Shown: positions 27,998 to 36,706, numbered from the stretch's first letter. The stretch: 36,706 nucleotides of DNA from Bacteroidota bacterium (GCA_947491825.1 CANLLM010000016.1:1-36706), one strand, 5' to 3'. Made by a program: numbers and translations. Notes: generated by a model not told the origin, from the letters alone.

Positions 27998-28683
27998 TTA
28001 GTTGTTTTTTAAGTTGACTATTTCATACCCAACAACATGTTCATTTAAAATTTCTAGTGAGGTGATTTCCTTTAAGATTTGACGAAGTGTAGTTAAATAC
28101 ACTTCCAAACATTTTGATGTGTACTTGTCTGTAATGCTCCAAACATCCTCCATTTTTGTTTTTGCATCACCCTTCATTTACGTTTTCAAGCATCAATTTC
28201 ATATTAAGCGATTCTTTAACGCCTAGTTTGTGGTTTTTCTTCAAAATAATGGTTCGCGAGTTGCAGTCTAAACTAAAACTACCCATTGTTAAAATGGCTG
28301 AACTATCATTGGCATCACTTTTATTAGATCTCCGCAAATTAGCTGCTATGCGCAAAACCAATTCTCTGCTTTGAAATGGTTTTAAATTGAAATCATCACA
28401 ACCACTCTCAATAGCTTTGTATCTAACTCATTTTATTGGGTTGTAATTAAAATAAGTAGGACATATCATCAATTACCTTCAGTTTTGAACTTAAAGCAAA
28501 TCCATTCATGTCCGGGTAAAGAAATGTCTATTGTACAGATCTCATACAAACCTTTTTGGAAATAATAACGGCATCCTTGCCTCTCAAAAACCAAATAATT
28601 GTAAATCCCTTTCCACTAAAAACAGCTTCAAAAAGGCTATCAATAAATTGGTCATACTACACTGATAGTATTTTGTAAGTCAT
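27998..28683 (-). pseudogene. Decayed OmpR-family response regulator
   Basis: Pieces of one response regulator lie in order on the minus strand but in three frames with in-frame stops. From ATG 28683: MTYKILSV, a TAG, then YDQFIDSLFEAVFSGKGFTI (the ILLVEDDQFI start of a receiver). Next comes a phosphoacceptor-like TIDISLPG, then in another frame MNGFALSSKLKVIDDMSY, several stops, then YKAIESGCDDFNLKPFQSRE (receiver Lys region), VLRIAANLRRS and ILTMGSFSLDCNSRTIILKK (start of the OmpR DNA-binding domain) down to 28167. The last 51 codons, from ATG 28153 to the stop at 27998, encode VWSITDKYTSKCLEVYLTTL, RQILKE and VVGYEIV, the recognition helix and wing. At least three frame changes, several stops and a missing piece near the turn show it is not functional. 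No kinase gene is adjacent. Confidence 0.85.
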
Positions 28684-28900
28684 GATTTCATTTATTAAGG
28701 TTTAGAATATTAGGAGCTAATTTTTTTCTATTCAGTAGAATGGAAATACCATTATTTAACTTTTTAGTATTGTTTCATTTATTGTTACACCCCAATTTAT
28801 AACAAATTAATAATCAAACTGTTGCAAATAAGTAATTAGCCAGTTTAGATTTAGTTTAAATAAATAATAAATTTGTGCTACGTTTGCAATACAAAATTAT
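28684..28900. other. Intergenic region upstream of suf operon
   Basis: AT-rich sequence between the start of the decayed regulator and sufB. Apart from the sufB promoter element, I see nothing specific. Confidence 0.5.
28855..28886 (+). promoter_or_regulatory. Promoter of the suf operon
   Basis: TACGTTTG at 28879-28886 is an exact Bacteroidota -7 element (TAnnTTTG). TTTA at 28855-28858 is a 3-of-4 match to the -33 TTTG at 20 bases spacing. The predicted leader before sufB ATG 28901 is only about 10 bases. Confidence 0.6.
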
Positions 28901-30346
28901 ATGGCAGAAGAAGTAGATATTATAGATCAGGTGGTTGGCCAAGAATATAAGTACGGATTCACCACCAATATAGAAATGGAAACGGCCCCGAAGGGCCTTA
29001 CTGAGGATACCATCCGTTTTATTTCGTCAAAAAAGACTGAACCGGAATGGATGCTCGAATACCGTTTAAAAGCCTTTAAGTACTGGCAAGGTTTAACTGC
29101 CCCAAGTTGGCAAAATTTTAGTTACCCTGCAGTTGATTATCAGAATATCATTTATTACGCAGCTCCAAAAGAAAAGATAACTTTAGATAGTTTGGATCAA
29201 GTAGATCCGGAATTGTTGAAGACTTTCGAAAAATTAGGTATATCGTTGAGCGAACAAAAGCGTTTAACTGGTGTGGCTGTTGATGCTGTTTTCGACTCGG
29301 TATCCATTGCAACCACATTTAAAGACCAGCTGAAAGAAAAAGGCATCATTTTTTGCTCCATGAGTGAAGCGGTGCATGAACATCCAGATTTGGTTAAAAA
29401 ATACCTGAGCTCTGTTGTGCCTTACACTGATAATTTTTTTGCTGCATTAAATGCCGCTGTATTTAGCGATGGGTCGTTTGTATACATTCCCAAAGGCGTT
29501 CGTTGCCCAATGGAATTATCTACTTATTTCCGTATCAATGCAGAAAATACTGGTCAGTTTGAGCGTACATTAATTATTGCTGATGAAGGTTCTTACGTAA
29601 GTTACCTAGAAGGATGTACTGCTCCTATGCGTGATGAAAACCAATTGCACGCTGCTGTGGTTGAGTTAATCGCATTAGAAAATGCAGAGATAAAATATTC
29701 TACCGTTCAAAACTGGTACCCTGGTGATAAAAACGGAAAAGGTGGCATTTACAACTTTGTAACCAAGCGTGGTATTTGTTTGGGTGATTATGCCAAAATT
29801 AGTTGGACCCAAGTGGAAACTGGCAGTGCCATTACATGGAAGTACCCAAGTTGTATTCTAAAAGGTGATCATTCAGTGGGCGAGTTTTTCTCTGTAGCTG
29901 TTACTAATAATATGCAACAAGCTGATACAGGAACCAAGATGATTCACATTGGTAAAAACACCAAAAGCAGAATAGTATCAAAAGGGATATCAGCAGGTAA
30001 GTCACATAATACATATCGTGGATTGGTTAAGGTGAATAAAAAAGCCGATAAAGCCCGTAATCATACCCAATGCGATAGCATGTTAATAGGTGATAGAAGT
30101 GGTGCACATACGTTTCCATATATTGAAATAAACAATAAAACTGGTATGGTTGAGCACGAGGCAAGTACCAGTAAAATTGGTGAAGATCAGATATTTTATT
30201 GTAACCAACGTGGTATCGGTACCGAAGAAGCCATTGGTTTAATAGTAAATGGTTTTTGCCGCGAGGTATTAAATCAATTGCCAATGGAGTTTGCTGTTGA
30301 GGCACAAAAATTATTAGCAGTATCATTAGAAGGATCAGTAGGATAA
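28901..30346 (+). CDS. sufB: Fe-S cluster assembly scaffold protein SufB
   Basis: The 481-residue protein is close to the usual SufB length and carries the SufB core beta-helix. The C-terminal block [20 protein letters not shown] and [20 protein letters not shown] follows, including the cysteine that in E. coli SufB is the essential C405. With SufC and SufD it forms the SufBC2D scaffold on which Fe-S clusters are built from SufE-bound sulfur. It is the first gene of the suf operon behind a Bacteroidota -7 promoter element. No IscR or SufR gene is adjacent. Confidence 0.98.
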   Translation: MAEEVDIIDQVVGQEYKYGFTTNIEMETAPKGLTEDTIRFISSKKTEPEWMLEYRLKAFKYWQGLTAPSWQNFSYPAVDYQNIIYYAAPKEKITLDSLDQVDPELLKTFEKLGISLSEQKRLTGVAVDAVFDSVSIATTFKDQLKEKGIIFCSMSEAVHEHPDLVKKYLSSVVPYTDNFFAALNAAVFSDGSFVYIPKGVRCPMELSTYFRINAENTGQFERTLIIADEGSYVSYLEGCTAPMRDENQLHAAVVELIALENAEIKYSTVQNWYPGDKNGKGGIYNFVTKRGICLGDYAKISWTQVETGSAITWKYPSCILKGDHSVGEFFSVAVTNNMQQADTGTKMIHIGKNTKSRIVSKGISAGKSHNTYRGLVKVNKKADKARNHTQCDSMLIGDRSGAHTFPYIEINNKTGMVEHEASTSKIGEDQIFYCNQRGIGTEEAIGLIVNGFCREVLNQLPMEFAVEAQKLLAVSLEGSVG

Positions 30347-30466
30347 AGGAAGGCTTTTTGCAATTGGCCTTTAGCATTAAGAATAAAGAGATATTAATTA
30401 AACAGATAAAGACAAACAGCCAACGCCATTAGCTAACATCTAATAGCCAACAGCCAACAGCAGCAT
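30347..30466. repeat. sufB-sufC spacer with short tandem AGCCAAC repeats
   Basis: The 120-base spacer holds AGCCAAC at 30418-30424, 30445-30451 and 30452-30458, the last two in tandem, running up to the sufC start. It is low-complexity sequence, possibly slippage-derived; no terminator is evident. Confidence 0.5.
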
Positions 30467-31231
30467 ATGTTAGAAATAAAAGATTTAAAAGCAGAAATTG
30501 AAGGAAAAAAAATCCTAAACGGAATAAATTTGGTTGTAAAACCAGGTGAAGTTCACGCTATAATGGGTCCTAATGGAGCCGGAAAAAGTACCCTATCTGC
30601 TGTATTAGCTGGTAGAGCTGATTATGCAGTAAAAGGTGGTGAAGTTAGCTTTAATGGTAATGACTTATTGGAAATGTCTCCAGAGGACAGAGCACGTGAA
30701 GGGGTATTTTTGGCATTTCAATATCCAGTAGAAATACCCGGTGTAAGCACAACAAATTTTTTAAAAACAGCCATTAACGAAAAACGTAAATACTTAGGTT
30801 TAGAGCCTATGGAAGCAACCGCTTTCTTAAAGTTTATGCGCGAAAAAATGGAGTTGATGGAAATGGATAAAGCATTAACCAGCCGCAGTTTAAATGAAGG
30901 TTTTAGTGGTGGAGAGAAAAAACGCAATGAGGTTTTTCAAATGGCCATGTTAGAACCTAAGTTAACCATTATGGATGAAACCGATTCGGGTTTAGATATT
31001 GATGCACTGCGTTTGGTATCTGCAGGCGTTAATAAATTAAAAGATGGCGAACGTTCATTTGTTGTTATTACCCACTACCAGCGTTTATTAGATTATATCG
31101 TACCTGATTTTGTTCATGTGTTGTACAAAGGCAGAATTGTAAAAAGTGGTGATGCCTCTTTGGCCAAAGAACTTGAAGCTAAAGGTTACGATTGGATTAA
31201 AGCAGAAGTTGAGCAAGAAGCCAATACTTAA
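30467..31231 (+). CDS. sufC: Fe-S assembly ATPase SufC
   Basis: The 254-residue ABC-type ATPase has Walker A GPNGAGKST (34-42), the SufC-type signature FSGGEKKRNE (146-155), Walker B LTIMDETDSGLD (167-178) and the switch histidine in VVITHYQRLL. SufC is soluble and powers conformational change of the SufBC2D scaffold; it is not a transporter. It sits between sufB and sufD. Confidence 0.98.
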   Translation: MLEIKDLKAEIEGKKILNGINLVVKPGEVHAIMGPNGAGKSTLSAVLAGRADYAVKGGEVSFNGNDLLEMSPEDRAREGVFLAFQYPVEIPGVSTTNFLKTAINEKRKYLGLEPMEATAFLKFMREKMELMEMDKALTSRSLNEGFSGGEKKRNEVFQMAMLEPKLTIMDETDSGLDIDALRLVSAGVNKLKDGERSFVVITHYQRLLDYIVPDFVHVLYKGRIVKSGDASLAKELEAKGYDWIKAEVEQEANT

Positions 31232-31284
31232 TCTGATAATTATTGATCATAAGTTTTAGGTTAAATCAAATCATAAAACTTTTC

Positions 31285-31335
31285 AATTCGAATTTCGGCA
31301 GGAGTAACTCCGTTACGCATGGCTCATCTCGAATT
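31285..31335. repeat. Structured element between sufC and sufD
   Basis: AATTCGA (31285-31291) and TCGAATT (31329-31335) are inverted arms. The interior holds a small hairpin, GTAAC-TCC-GTTAC, within GGAGTAACTCC. It is more GC-rich than its surroundings and resembles an intergenic repeat unit. No T run follows, so it is not a normal terminator. Confidence 0.45.
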
Positions 31336-31352
31336 TTAAATAATACTTTACC

Positions 31353-32639
31353 ATGTTATTAGAGACCATAAAAAAAGATTTCATTCAATACAAATCACAA
31401 GCTGAGTCAGGTGAGTTTTTAACCTTGCGCGAAGCTGCTTTTGCCGAGTTTGAAAAATTAGGTTTCCCCACCACCAAACACGAGGAGTGGAAGTATACCA
31501 ATTTGAAATCGATAACAGACAATACATTTCAGTCAACCTGCGAGATAAAAAGCTTGGTCAACGAGTTGTTTAACGCTTCGATAGAATCAAAACTTACAGC
31601 CAACTTTTTGGTGTTTGTTAACGGTTCACTTGTAAACGAGCTGTCAAAAATTATTGAGAAAGATAACAGCATTGTTATTTCAAGTTTAGCCACCGCGCGC
31701 AAAAATAATCAAGTCATTTTTAATCAACATTTTGGTAAATATGCCAAGGTGGAAGGTCAAGCAATGAATGCTTTAAACACGGCCTTATTAAGTGATGGCG
31801 CTTTTGTTTTTGTACCTGATGGTAAAACAGTAGCACATCCTGTTGTTATTTTTAATATAAGTGATGCTTCTGATATTAATGTGTTGGCTCAACCGCGTAA
31901 CTTGATTATAGTGGAAGAGCAATGTACGCTGACCATCGTTGAAACTTACTACGCAACCGGTATAAATGCTTCTTTTACCAATGTGGTTACAGAAACTTAT
32001 GCGGGTAAGGGTGCACATGTTGAACACTATAAAATTCAGCAACAAGCAGGTGTGTGTTATCAAAATAACTTCACCCAATTTTTTCAGGAAGCTGACACCA
32101 ATATTAACCATGTAACGTTAACGCTTGATGGAACTTTAGTCCGCAATAACCTTCATTTTTATATGAATGGTGAAAACTGCAATAGCTTGCTGTATGGACT
32201 TTATGTTACGGATAATAATGATTTTGTAGATAACCACACCCGTGTTGATCATGCCAAACCAAATTGCTTTAGTGACGAAAAATATAAGGGTATTTTAAAA
32301 GGCCATTCAACTGCTGTGTTTAACGGTAAAATTATGGTTCATTTAGATGCTCAAAAAACCAATGCATACCAGCGCAACCAAAATATTTTATTAAGTGATG
32401 ATGCTACTGTTAATACCAAACCGCAATTAGAAATTTTTGCCGATGATGTAAAATGTACGCACGGAGCCACTGTTGGTGAGCTGGATGAAGAATCAATGTT
32501 TTATTTACGAAGCAGGGGTATACCCGAAAATATGGCGCGCAAGTTATTATTAACTGCTTATGCCTTTGATATTGCCGAGAAAATTAAAATACCGGAGTTG
32601 GTGGAATTGCTGGAGCAAAAAATTGACGGGAAATTATAG
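31353..32639 (+). CDS. sufD: Fe-S cluster assembly protein SufD
   Basis: The 428-residue SufB paralogue has the N-terminal motif FPTTKHEEWKYTNL and the C-terminal block ADDVKCTHGATVGELDEESM followed by FYLRSRGIPE; the histidine in CTHGA corresponds to the conserved H360 of E. coli SufD. It partners SufB in the SufBC2D scaffold and is implicated in iron entry. It follows sufC after 121 bases and precedes sufS after 171 bases. Confidence 0.97.
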   Translation: MLLETIKKDFIQYKSQAESGEFLTLREAAFAEFEKLGFPTTKHEEWKYTNLKSITDNTFQSTCEIKSLVNELFNASIESKLTANFLVFVNGSLVNELSKIIEKDNSIVISSLATARKNNQVIFNQHFGKYAKVEGQAMNALNTALLSDGAFVFVPDGKTVAHPVVIFNISDASDINVLAQPRNLIIVEEQCTLTIVETYYATGINASFTNVVTETYAGKGAHVEHYKIQQQAGVCYQNNFTQFFQEADTNINHVTLTLDGTLVRNNLHFYMNGENCNSLLYGLYVTDNNDFVDNHTRVDHAKPNCFSDEKYKGILKGHSTAVFNGKIMVHLDAQKTNAYQRNQNILLSDDATVNTKPQLEIFADDVKCTHGATVGELDEESMFYLRSRGIPENMARKLLLTAYAFDIAEKIKIPELVELLEQKIDGKL

Positions 32640-32810
32640 GCGAGCGTAAATTAGGTGAGGTAGAATATAAAGAGACCAGAATAAAAAAGATTTGCAGGAG
32701 AGTTGGAGTTGATACAAATTAGGGCTGCTCATGAACTTATATTGGTTTATAACTGTTTCATTAAATGAAATGTGTCATCAAAAATAAAATCTGTATTAAT
32801 AAAATAGCCA
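32640..32810. other. sufD-sufS spacer
   Basis: A 171-base spacer without coding potential. A small TTTCATT/AATGAAA palindrome lies near 32757-32772. No terminator or clear promoter consensus is seen, so sufS is probably read from the upstream promoter. Confidence 0.4.
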
Positions 32811-34049
32811 ATGTTAGACAACATTACTTATATACGTGCTCAGTTTCCCATACTTCATCAAGAAGTTAATGGTAAACCTCTGGTGTATTTTGATAATGCT
32901 GCAACCACGCAAAAGCCAAGACAGGTTATTGATGCATTGAAACGTTATTATGAGTTAGATAATGCCAACATTCACAGAGCAGCGCATACCTTAGCAGCGA
33001 GATCAACCGATTACTTTGAGGCAACACGTAAAACCATACAACAATTTATAAATGCCAAAGAAGAAGCCGAGTGTATTTTTACTAAGGGTGTAACTGAAAG
33101 CATAAACTTGGTAGCACAAACTTGGGGTAAAGCCAACTTAAATGCAGGTGACGAGGTTTTGATTACCACCATGGAACACCACAGTAACATAGTGCCATGG
33201 CAAATGATTTGTGAAGAAAAAGGAGCCATCCTAAAAGTTACACCAATAAATAATTCGGGTGAATTGTTGATGGAGGAGTTTGATAAACTGCTATCAACCA
33301 AAACAAAAATTGTGGCTTGTGTATGGGTAAGTAATGCGCTTGGTACCATTAACCCCGTTAAAGAAATTATACAAAAGGCCCATTCAGTTGGTGCCATAGT
33401 ATTGTTGGATGGCGCACAAGCATGCTCGCATATGCAAGTAGATGTGCAGGCTTTAGATTGCGATTTTTTAACCATATCATCACACAAACTATATGGCCCA
33501 ACTGGAGTAGGAGTATTGTATGGTAAACGTGAGTTGTTAGATGCCATGCCTCCATACGAAGGTGGTGGCGAAATGATAAAAGACGTGACATTCGAGAAAA
33601 CAACCTATAACGAAATTCCTTATAAGTTTGAAGCTGGTACACCCAATATTGGTGGAGTAATTGCTTTTAAATTTGCATTAGATTATGTGAATGAGTTGGG
33701 TAAAGAAAATATAGCTAAACACGAAGACCATTTGTTAAAGCATTTTGTTGATGGTGTAAATCAAATAAACCTACTAAATAATAATGCAATAAATTTGGTT
33801 GGAGAGGCTAAAAGTAAGGTATCGGTGCAGTCGTTTACCATTAATAACATGCATCATTTTGATGTAGGTATGATGTTAGATGCCAAAGGAATTGCAGTGA
33901 GAACTGGGCACCATTGTACACAACCTTTAATGCAACGTTTTAACCTTGAAGGTACAGTGCGTGCTTCGTTTGCGCTGTATAATACCACTGCAGAGATAGA
34001 TACATTGCTTCAGGCGTTGAGTTCAATTGTTAAATTTTCAAATAGATAA
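32811..34049 (+). CDS. sufS: Cysteine desulfurase SufS
   Basis: The 412-residue class V aminotransferase-fold enzyme has PLP lysine K226 (SSHKLYGPTGVGVLYG), a PLP-binding histidine in TTMEHHSN, and catalytic C369 in the group II motif RTGHHCTQP. It converts cysteine to alanine and hands persulfide sulfur to SufE. It is followed 5 bases later by sufE, so the desulfurase pair is translationally close. Confidence 0.97.
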   Translation: MLDNITYIRAQFPILHQEVNGKPLVYFDNAATTQKPRQVIDALKRYYELDNANIHRAAHTLAARSTDYFEATRKTIQQFINAKEEAECIFTKGVTESINLVAQTWGKANLNAGDEVLITTMEHHSNIVPWQMICEEKGAILKVTPINNSGELLMEEFDKLLSTKTKIVACVWVSNALGTINPVKEIIQKAHSVGAIVLLDGAQACSHMQVDVQALDCDFLTISSHKLYGPTGVGVLYGKRELLDAMPPYEGGGEMIKDVTFEKTTYNEIPYKFEAGTPNIGGVIAFKFALDYVNELGKENIAKHEDHLLKHFVDGVNQINLLNNNAINLVGEAKSKVSVQSFTINNMHHFDVGMMLDAKGIAVRTGHHCTQPLMQRFNLEGTVRASFALYNTTAEIDTLLQALSSIVKFSNR

Positions 34050-34054
34050 TAACC

Positions 34055-34480
34055 TTGACTACCACCAATATACAAAACGAAATTATAGATAACTTTTCGC
34101 TGTTTGAAGGTGATATGGAAAGTACTTTATTTTACTTAATGGATTTAGGTAAAAAACTACCTACCATGCCCGATGAGCATAAAACTGAAACCTATATAGT
34201 TAAAGGATGCCAAAGTAAAGTATGGGTTTTTCCTACGTTTATTGATGGCAAAGTATATTTTGAAGCCGATAGCAATACCGAAATAACAAAAGGCTTGGTG
34301 TATTTATTATGGAGTATTTGGAATGCACAAACACCTGATGAGATTTTAACCAGTGAGTTGTTTTTTATTGATAAAATTGGCATGAGTCGCATGATTGGAA
34401 GCCAACGCAGCAATGGTTTTGCAAATATGATTAAGCAAATGAAATTATATGCTTTGGCCTATAGAACTAAAGATGCCTAG
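34055..34480 (+). CDS. sufE: Sulfur acceptor SufE
   Basis: The 141-residue protein has the SufE pattern: EIIDNFSLFEGDMESTLFYL, MDLGKKLP, the acceptor cysteine C52 in YIVKGCQSKVWV, and the C-terminal GMSRMIGSQRSNGFANMIKQ. It takes persulfide from SufS C369 and delivers it to SufB. The only start that keeps the conserved N-terminal helix is TTG at 34055, five bases after the sufS stop. The first in-frame ATG would remove about 20 conserved residues. Confidence 0.95.
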   Translation: MTTTNIQNEIIDNFSLFEGDMESTLFYLMDLGKKLPTMPDEHKTETYIVKGCQSKVWVFPTFIDGKVYFEADSNTEITKGLVYLLWSIWNAQTPDEILTSELFFIDKIGMSRMIGSQRSNGFANMIKQMKLYALAYRTKDA

Positions 34481-34536
34481 CATTGTTTTAAATTTTAAAT
34501 AGATAATATATAAAAGGCGAAAGCCAATAAATAGTT

Positions 34537-34872
34537 ATGCAAGAAACGACTAAACCAACCAAAAACTTTGTTGATGTTCAAAACGAAGCTATTCAGGTTA
34601 TACAAACTGTGTACGATCCTGAAATACCCGTAAACATTTACGAGTTGGGTTTAATATATGAAGTAAACGTAAACAATGATTTGGATATAGAAATTGTAAT
34701 GTCTTTAACATCACCTTTCTGTCCTGCTGCACAAAGTATGCCTGCTGAAATAAAAGAGAAGCTGCTTACTATTGAAGGCGTTAATAATGTGGAAGTAAAA
34801 ATTACTTTCGATCCTGCTTGGAGTCAAGATTTAATGAGTGAAAGCGCTAAACTTCAATTAGGTTTTTTATAA
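34537..34872 (+). CDS. sufT: DUF59/MIP18-family Fe-S assembly protein (SufT type)
   Basis: The 111-residue protein is a MIP18/DUF59 domain: VYDPEIPVNIYELGLIYEV, then LTSPFCPAAQSMPAEI and VKITFDPAWSQDLMSESAK. Such proteins assist Fe-S cluster maturation or delivery and are often encoded last in Bacteroidota suf operons. The cysteine in SPFCPA is the conserved one. It follows sufE after 56 bases. The name SufT is a family-level label; longer SufT proteins exist elsewhere. Confidence 0.88.
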   Translation: MQETTKPTKNFVDVQNEAIQVIQTVYDPEIPVNIYELGLIYEVNVNNDLDIEIVMSLTSPFCPAAQSMPAEIKEKLLTIEGVNNVEVKITFDPAWSQDLMSESAKLQLGFL

Positions 34873-35106
34873 CACCTATTGCATTTGATTTTAAGTGAAA
34901 AACAAATAAGTAAATTGCCAGGTAAATACCCAGTTACTGTTAAATTGTACTTAAGGTTTTAGGTTTAATTAAACTAACTTTAGCCTAAATGGGTATAAAT
35001 TATTTAGGCCTCGATGCCAATGTGAATCAGGTTTTTTGTCATATTAGTATTAAAGTGGTTTAATGTTTGTTCGGCATCAATATTTTTATAACTTTGATAT
35101 TACGCA
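34873..35106. other. Intergenic region before the M36 peptidase
   Basis: A 234-base AT-rich gap. A short GTTTAATTAAAC palindrome occurs near 34965-34976 but has no T run, so I do not call a terminator for the suf operon. The downstream third holds the promoter listed separately. Confidence 0.45.
35066..35096 (+). promoter_or_regulatory. Bacteroidota-type promoter for the M36 peptidase
   Basis: TTTG (35066-35069), then exactly 19 bases, then TAACTTTG (35089-35096) match the Bacteroidota consensus in full, the same spacing as at 2619-2649. The start codon at 35107 lies about 10 bases after the -7 element. Confidence 0.8.
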
Positions 35107-36706
35107 ATGAAAAATAAACTATATACACTACTCTTAGGTGCCCTATTAACACTAGGTGTTCAGGCACAAGAAACTACTCAAACAAAAATAAAAAGCGCGT
35201 TATTAATGCAAGGCTTTTCACCTACAGATTTTGAGCAAATTATCATCACCAATCAATACACCACCAAACACAATGGCGTTACACACGTATATTTCCGCCA
35301 GAAATACCAAGGTGTTGAGGTATATAATGGTGTGGGAAGTATCCATTTTAAAAACAACGAATTGGTTACTTTTAACCAAAGTTTTGTAAAAAATATTTCA
35401 GTTAAGGCACAAGCACTTAAAGTAGTTGTAACACCAAATACTGCTGTATATGCAACAGCAAATCATTTGGCTATACAAGCTCCTGCAGTATTAACCAAAA
35501 CATCTTTTCCTTTGGTAGACTATAAACTTACTTTAAAAGATGAAGCGGTTTCTACAGAACCTATTCGTGTACAATTGTATTATTACCTAACCGAAGCAGG
35601 TGTTTTAAAATTAACATACAACACCAATTGGCTTGATGCTAAAACCAACAATTGGTGGAACGTTAGGGTTGATGCTGGTAACGGTGAGGTAATTGATAAA
35701 AACAATTGGAGTGTAAGTTGCAATAACCAGCAACATCAACATGCGGCAACGTTTGTTTCAGCTCAATCAAATAAAAAATATAGCACAACAGGTACATTAA
35801 CTAAAAAAGGTAGCGATGGTGCTGCATATAATGCTTTACCTTTAGGTGTTGAGAGCCCGAATCATGGTAACCGTAAATTAATGGTAAATCCAAGCGATTC
35901 TTTGGCTTCGCCTTATGGATGGCACGATACGGATGCGGTTTCAGGTGCTGACTACACTATCACTGCAGGTAACAATGTGTATGCATCCGAAGATCAAGAT
36001 AACAACAACATTGCAGGGTATAGTCCCGATGGAGGTGCCAACTTAAATTTTGATTTTCCTTATGATATGTTGGGTTCAAACAAAGGCAATTTAAATGCAG
36101 CCATCACCAATATTTTTGTTTGGAATAACTTTATGCATGATGTCATGTATCATTATGGGTTTGACGAACAGTCGGGTAATTTCCAGTTAAATAATTATGG
36201 CCGCGGAGGTTTACAAAGCGATGCCGTAAGTGCTGATGCCCAAGATGGAAGCGGTACAGGTAATGCAAATTTTGCAACCCCACCCGATGGACAAAAGCCA
36301 CGCATGCAAATGTACCTTTGGCCAAAAACCGGAGCTGTAGTGCCTTCGCCTTATGTTAAATTTATTGACAACACCAAATCAGATTCTACTGCCGCTGTGC
36401 TTGCTGCCTTTGGAAGCAGAAAATTTGATTTGGTCAGAAAAGAATTGATTTTGGTTAACGATGGCAGCACCAACAAATTAGGTTGTGATACCTTTGTGGG
36501 TGATTATGTCGGCAAGGTGGTTTTAATTGACAGAGGTACTTGTAACTTTCCTACCAAAGTAAGAAACGCACAAAATGCGGGAGCTATTATGGCCATTGTG
36601 GTTAATTCAAGTGCAAATGCGCCTTATCAAATGATAGGTAATCCATCTTCTGATATCGTTATTCCATCTATCATGATTTCTAAGCTTGCTGGAGATTCCT
36701 TAAAAG
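35107..36706 (+). CDS. Secreted M36 (fungalysin) metallopeptidase, 3' end outside window
   Basis: The frame is open from ATG 35107 to the window end (about 533 residues). It has a signal peptide (MKNKLYTLLLGALLTLGVQA), an FTP/PepSY-type propeptide (HNGVTHVYFRQKYQGVEVYN), then the start of the M36 catalytic region with GWHDTD, WNNFMHDVMYHYGF (from residue 339), GNFQLNNYGRGG and GQKPRMQMYLW (to 405). A protease-associated (PA) domain is inserted from about 425 (LGCDTFVGDYVGKVVLIDRG, TCNFPTKVRNAQNAGA). The HExxH zinc motif should lie past the PA insertion, beyond the window. It is probably an extracellular, nutrient-acquiring protease; a T9SS tail is expected but unseen. Confidence 0.9.
   Translation, partial: MKNKLYTLLLGALLTLGVQAQETTQTKIKSALLMQGFSPTDFEQIIITNQYTTKHNGVTHVYFRQKYQGVEVYNGVGSIHFKNNELVTFNQSFVKNISVKAQALKVVVTPNTAVYATANHLAIQAPAVLTKTSFPLVDYKLTLKDEAVSTEPIRVQLYYYLTEAGVLKLTYNTNWLDAKTNNWWNVRVDAGNGEVIDKNNWSVSCNNQQHQHAATFVSAQSNKKYSTTGTLTKKGSDGAAYNALPLGVESPNHGNRKLMVNPSDSLASPYGWHDTDAVSGADYTITAGNNVYASEDQDNNNIAGYSPDGGANLNFDFPYDMLGSNKGNLNAAITNIFVWNNFMHDVMYHYGFDEQSGNFQLNNYGRGGLQSDAVSADAQDGSGTGNANFATPPDGQKPRMQMYLWPKTGAVVPSPYVKFIDNTKSDSTAAVLAAFGSRKFDLVRKELILVNDGSTNKLGCDTFVGDYVGKVVLIDRGTCNFPTKVRNAQNAGAIMAIVVNSSANAPYQMIGNPSSDIVIPSIMISKLAGDSLK

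Noticed and set aside
28156-28374. Plus-strand frame of 72 codons
   Set aside because: It is the antisense of the decayed response regulator and has no recognisable product.
30027-30377. Minus-strand frame of 116 codons over sufB
   Set aside because: It lies wholly within well-conserved sufB coding sequence apart from its first codons and has an implausible composition.
33011-33547. Minus-strand frame of 178 codons over sufS
   Set aside because: It is the shadow of a highly conserved enzyme gene, with no family similarity.
34480-34536. GGC-GAAA-GCC hairpin before the DUF59 gene as a regulatory element
   Set aside because: The stem is only three base pairs; chance is likely.

Overview
The window comes from a low-GC member of the Bacteroidota. 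The evidence is Type IX secretion (T9SS) C-terminal sorting domains on two secreted proteins, two exact Bacteroidota-type promoters (TTTG, 19 bases, TAnnTTTG), a lipoprotein-type Omp85 protein (TamL), DUF4199 and DUF6580 membrane proteins, a receiver-AraC regulator and a complete suf operon. I saw no rRNA, tRNA, CRISPR array, transposase, phage gene or conjugation gene. Most of the window is chromosomal core.

Layout. 1-2100: the tail of an unidentified gene, a frameshifted T9SS-type surface protein with a strong terminator, and a gene-free block of nested direct and inverted repeats. 2110-7236: a signalling cluster of a receiver-only regulator, a divergent soluble histidine kinase with a GAF-like region and six PAS domains, and a convergent receiver-AraC regulator. 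7281-12214: lepA and a TrmH/SpoU methyltransferase on the minus strand, then tamL on the plus strand, whose start overlaps the methyltransferase start by 20 bases. 12278-19054: a PepSY-like secreted protein, lon, a DUF6580 membrane protein and a two-domain M16 peptidase, mostly separated by clear terminators. 19125-22904: a tight minus-strand operon (DUF4199, GT2, GT4, GT4) for surface glycan assembly. 23011-26502: a BtuF-like binding protein without a signal peptide, an EamA transporter, a PduO-type corrinoid adenosyltransferase and a geranylgeranyl-reductase-like flavoprotein. 26680-28683: a secreted serine hydrolase with a T9SS tail, convergent with a decayed OmpR-family response regulator. 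28901-34872: sufB-sufC-sufD-sufS-sufE and a DUF59/MIP18 gene. 35107-end: the first part of an M36 (fungalysin) metallopeptidase that runs off the window.

How the genes fit together. The suf genes form one Fe-S cluster assembly pathway: SufS and SufE mobilise sulfur, SufBCD is the scaffold, and the DUF59 protein probably acts in cluster delivery or maturation. The glycosyltransferase operon probably makes a lipid-linked surface glycan. LepA, Lon, TrmH, TamL and M16 are translation, proteostasis and envelope functions. The kinase cluster is probably one signalling unit, but its signal and targets cannot be read from the sequence.

I did not find a convincing undescribed multi-gene system. The observations most worth a second look are the decayed response regulator at 27998-28683, the frameshifted T9SS gene, the repeat block at 1663-1958, the trmH/tamL start overlap, the six-PAS soluble kinase cluster and a structured element between sufC and sufD.
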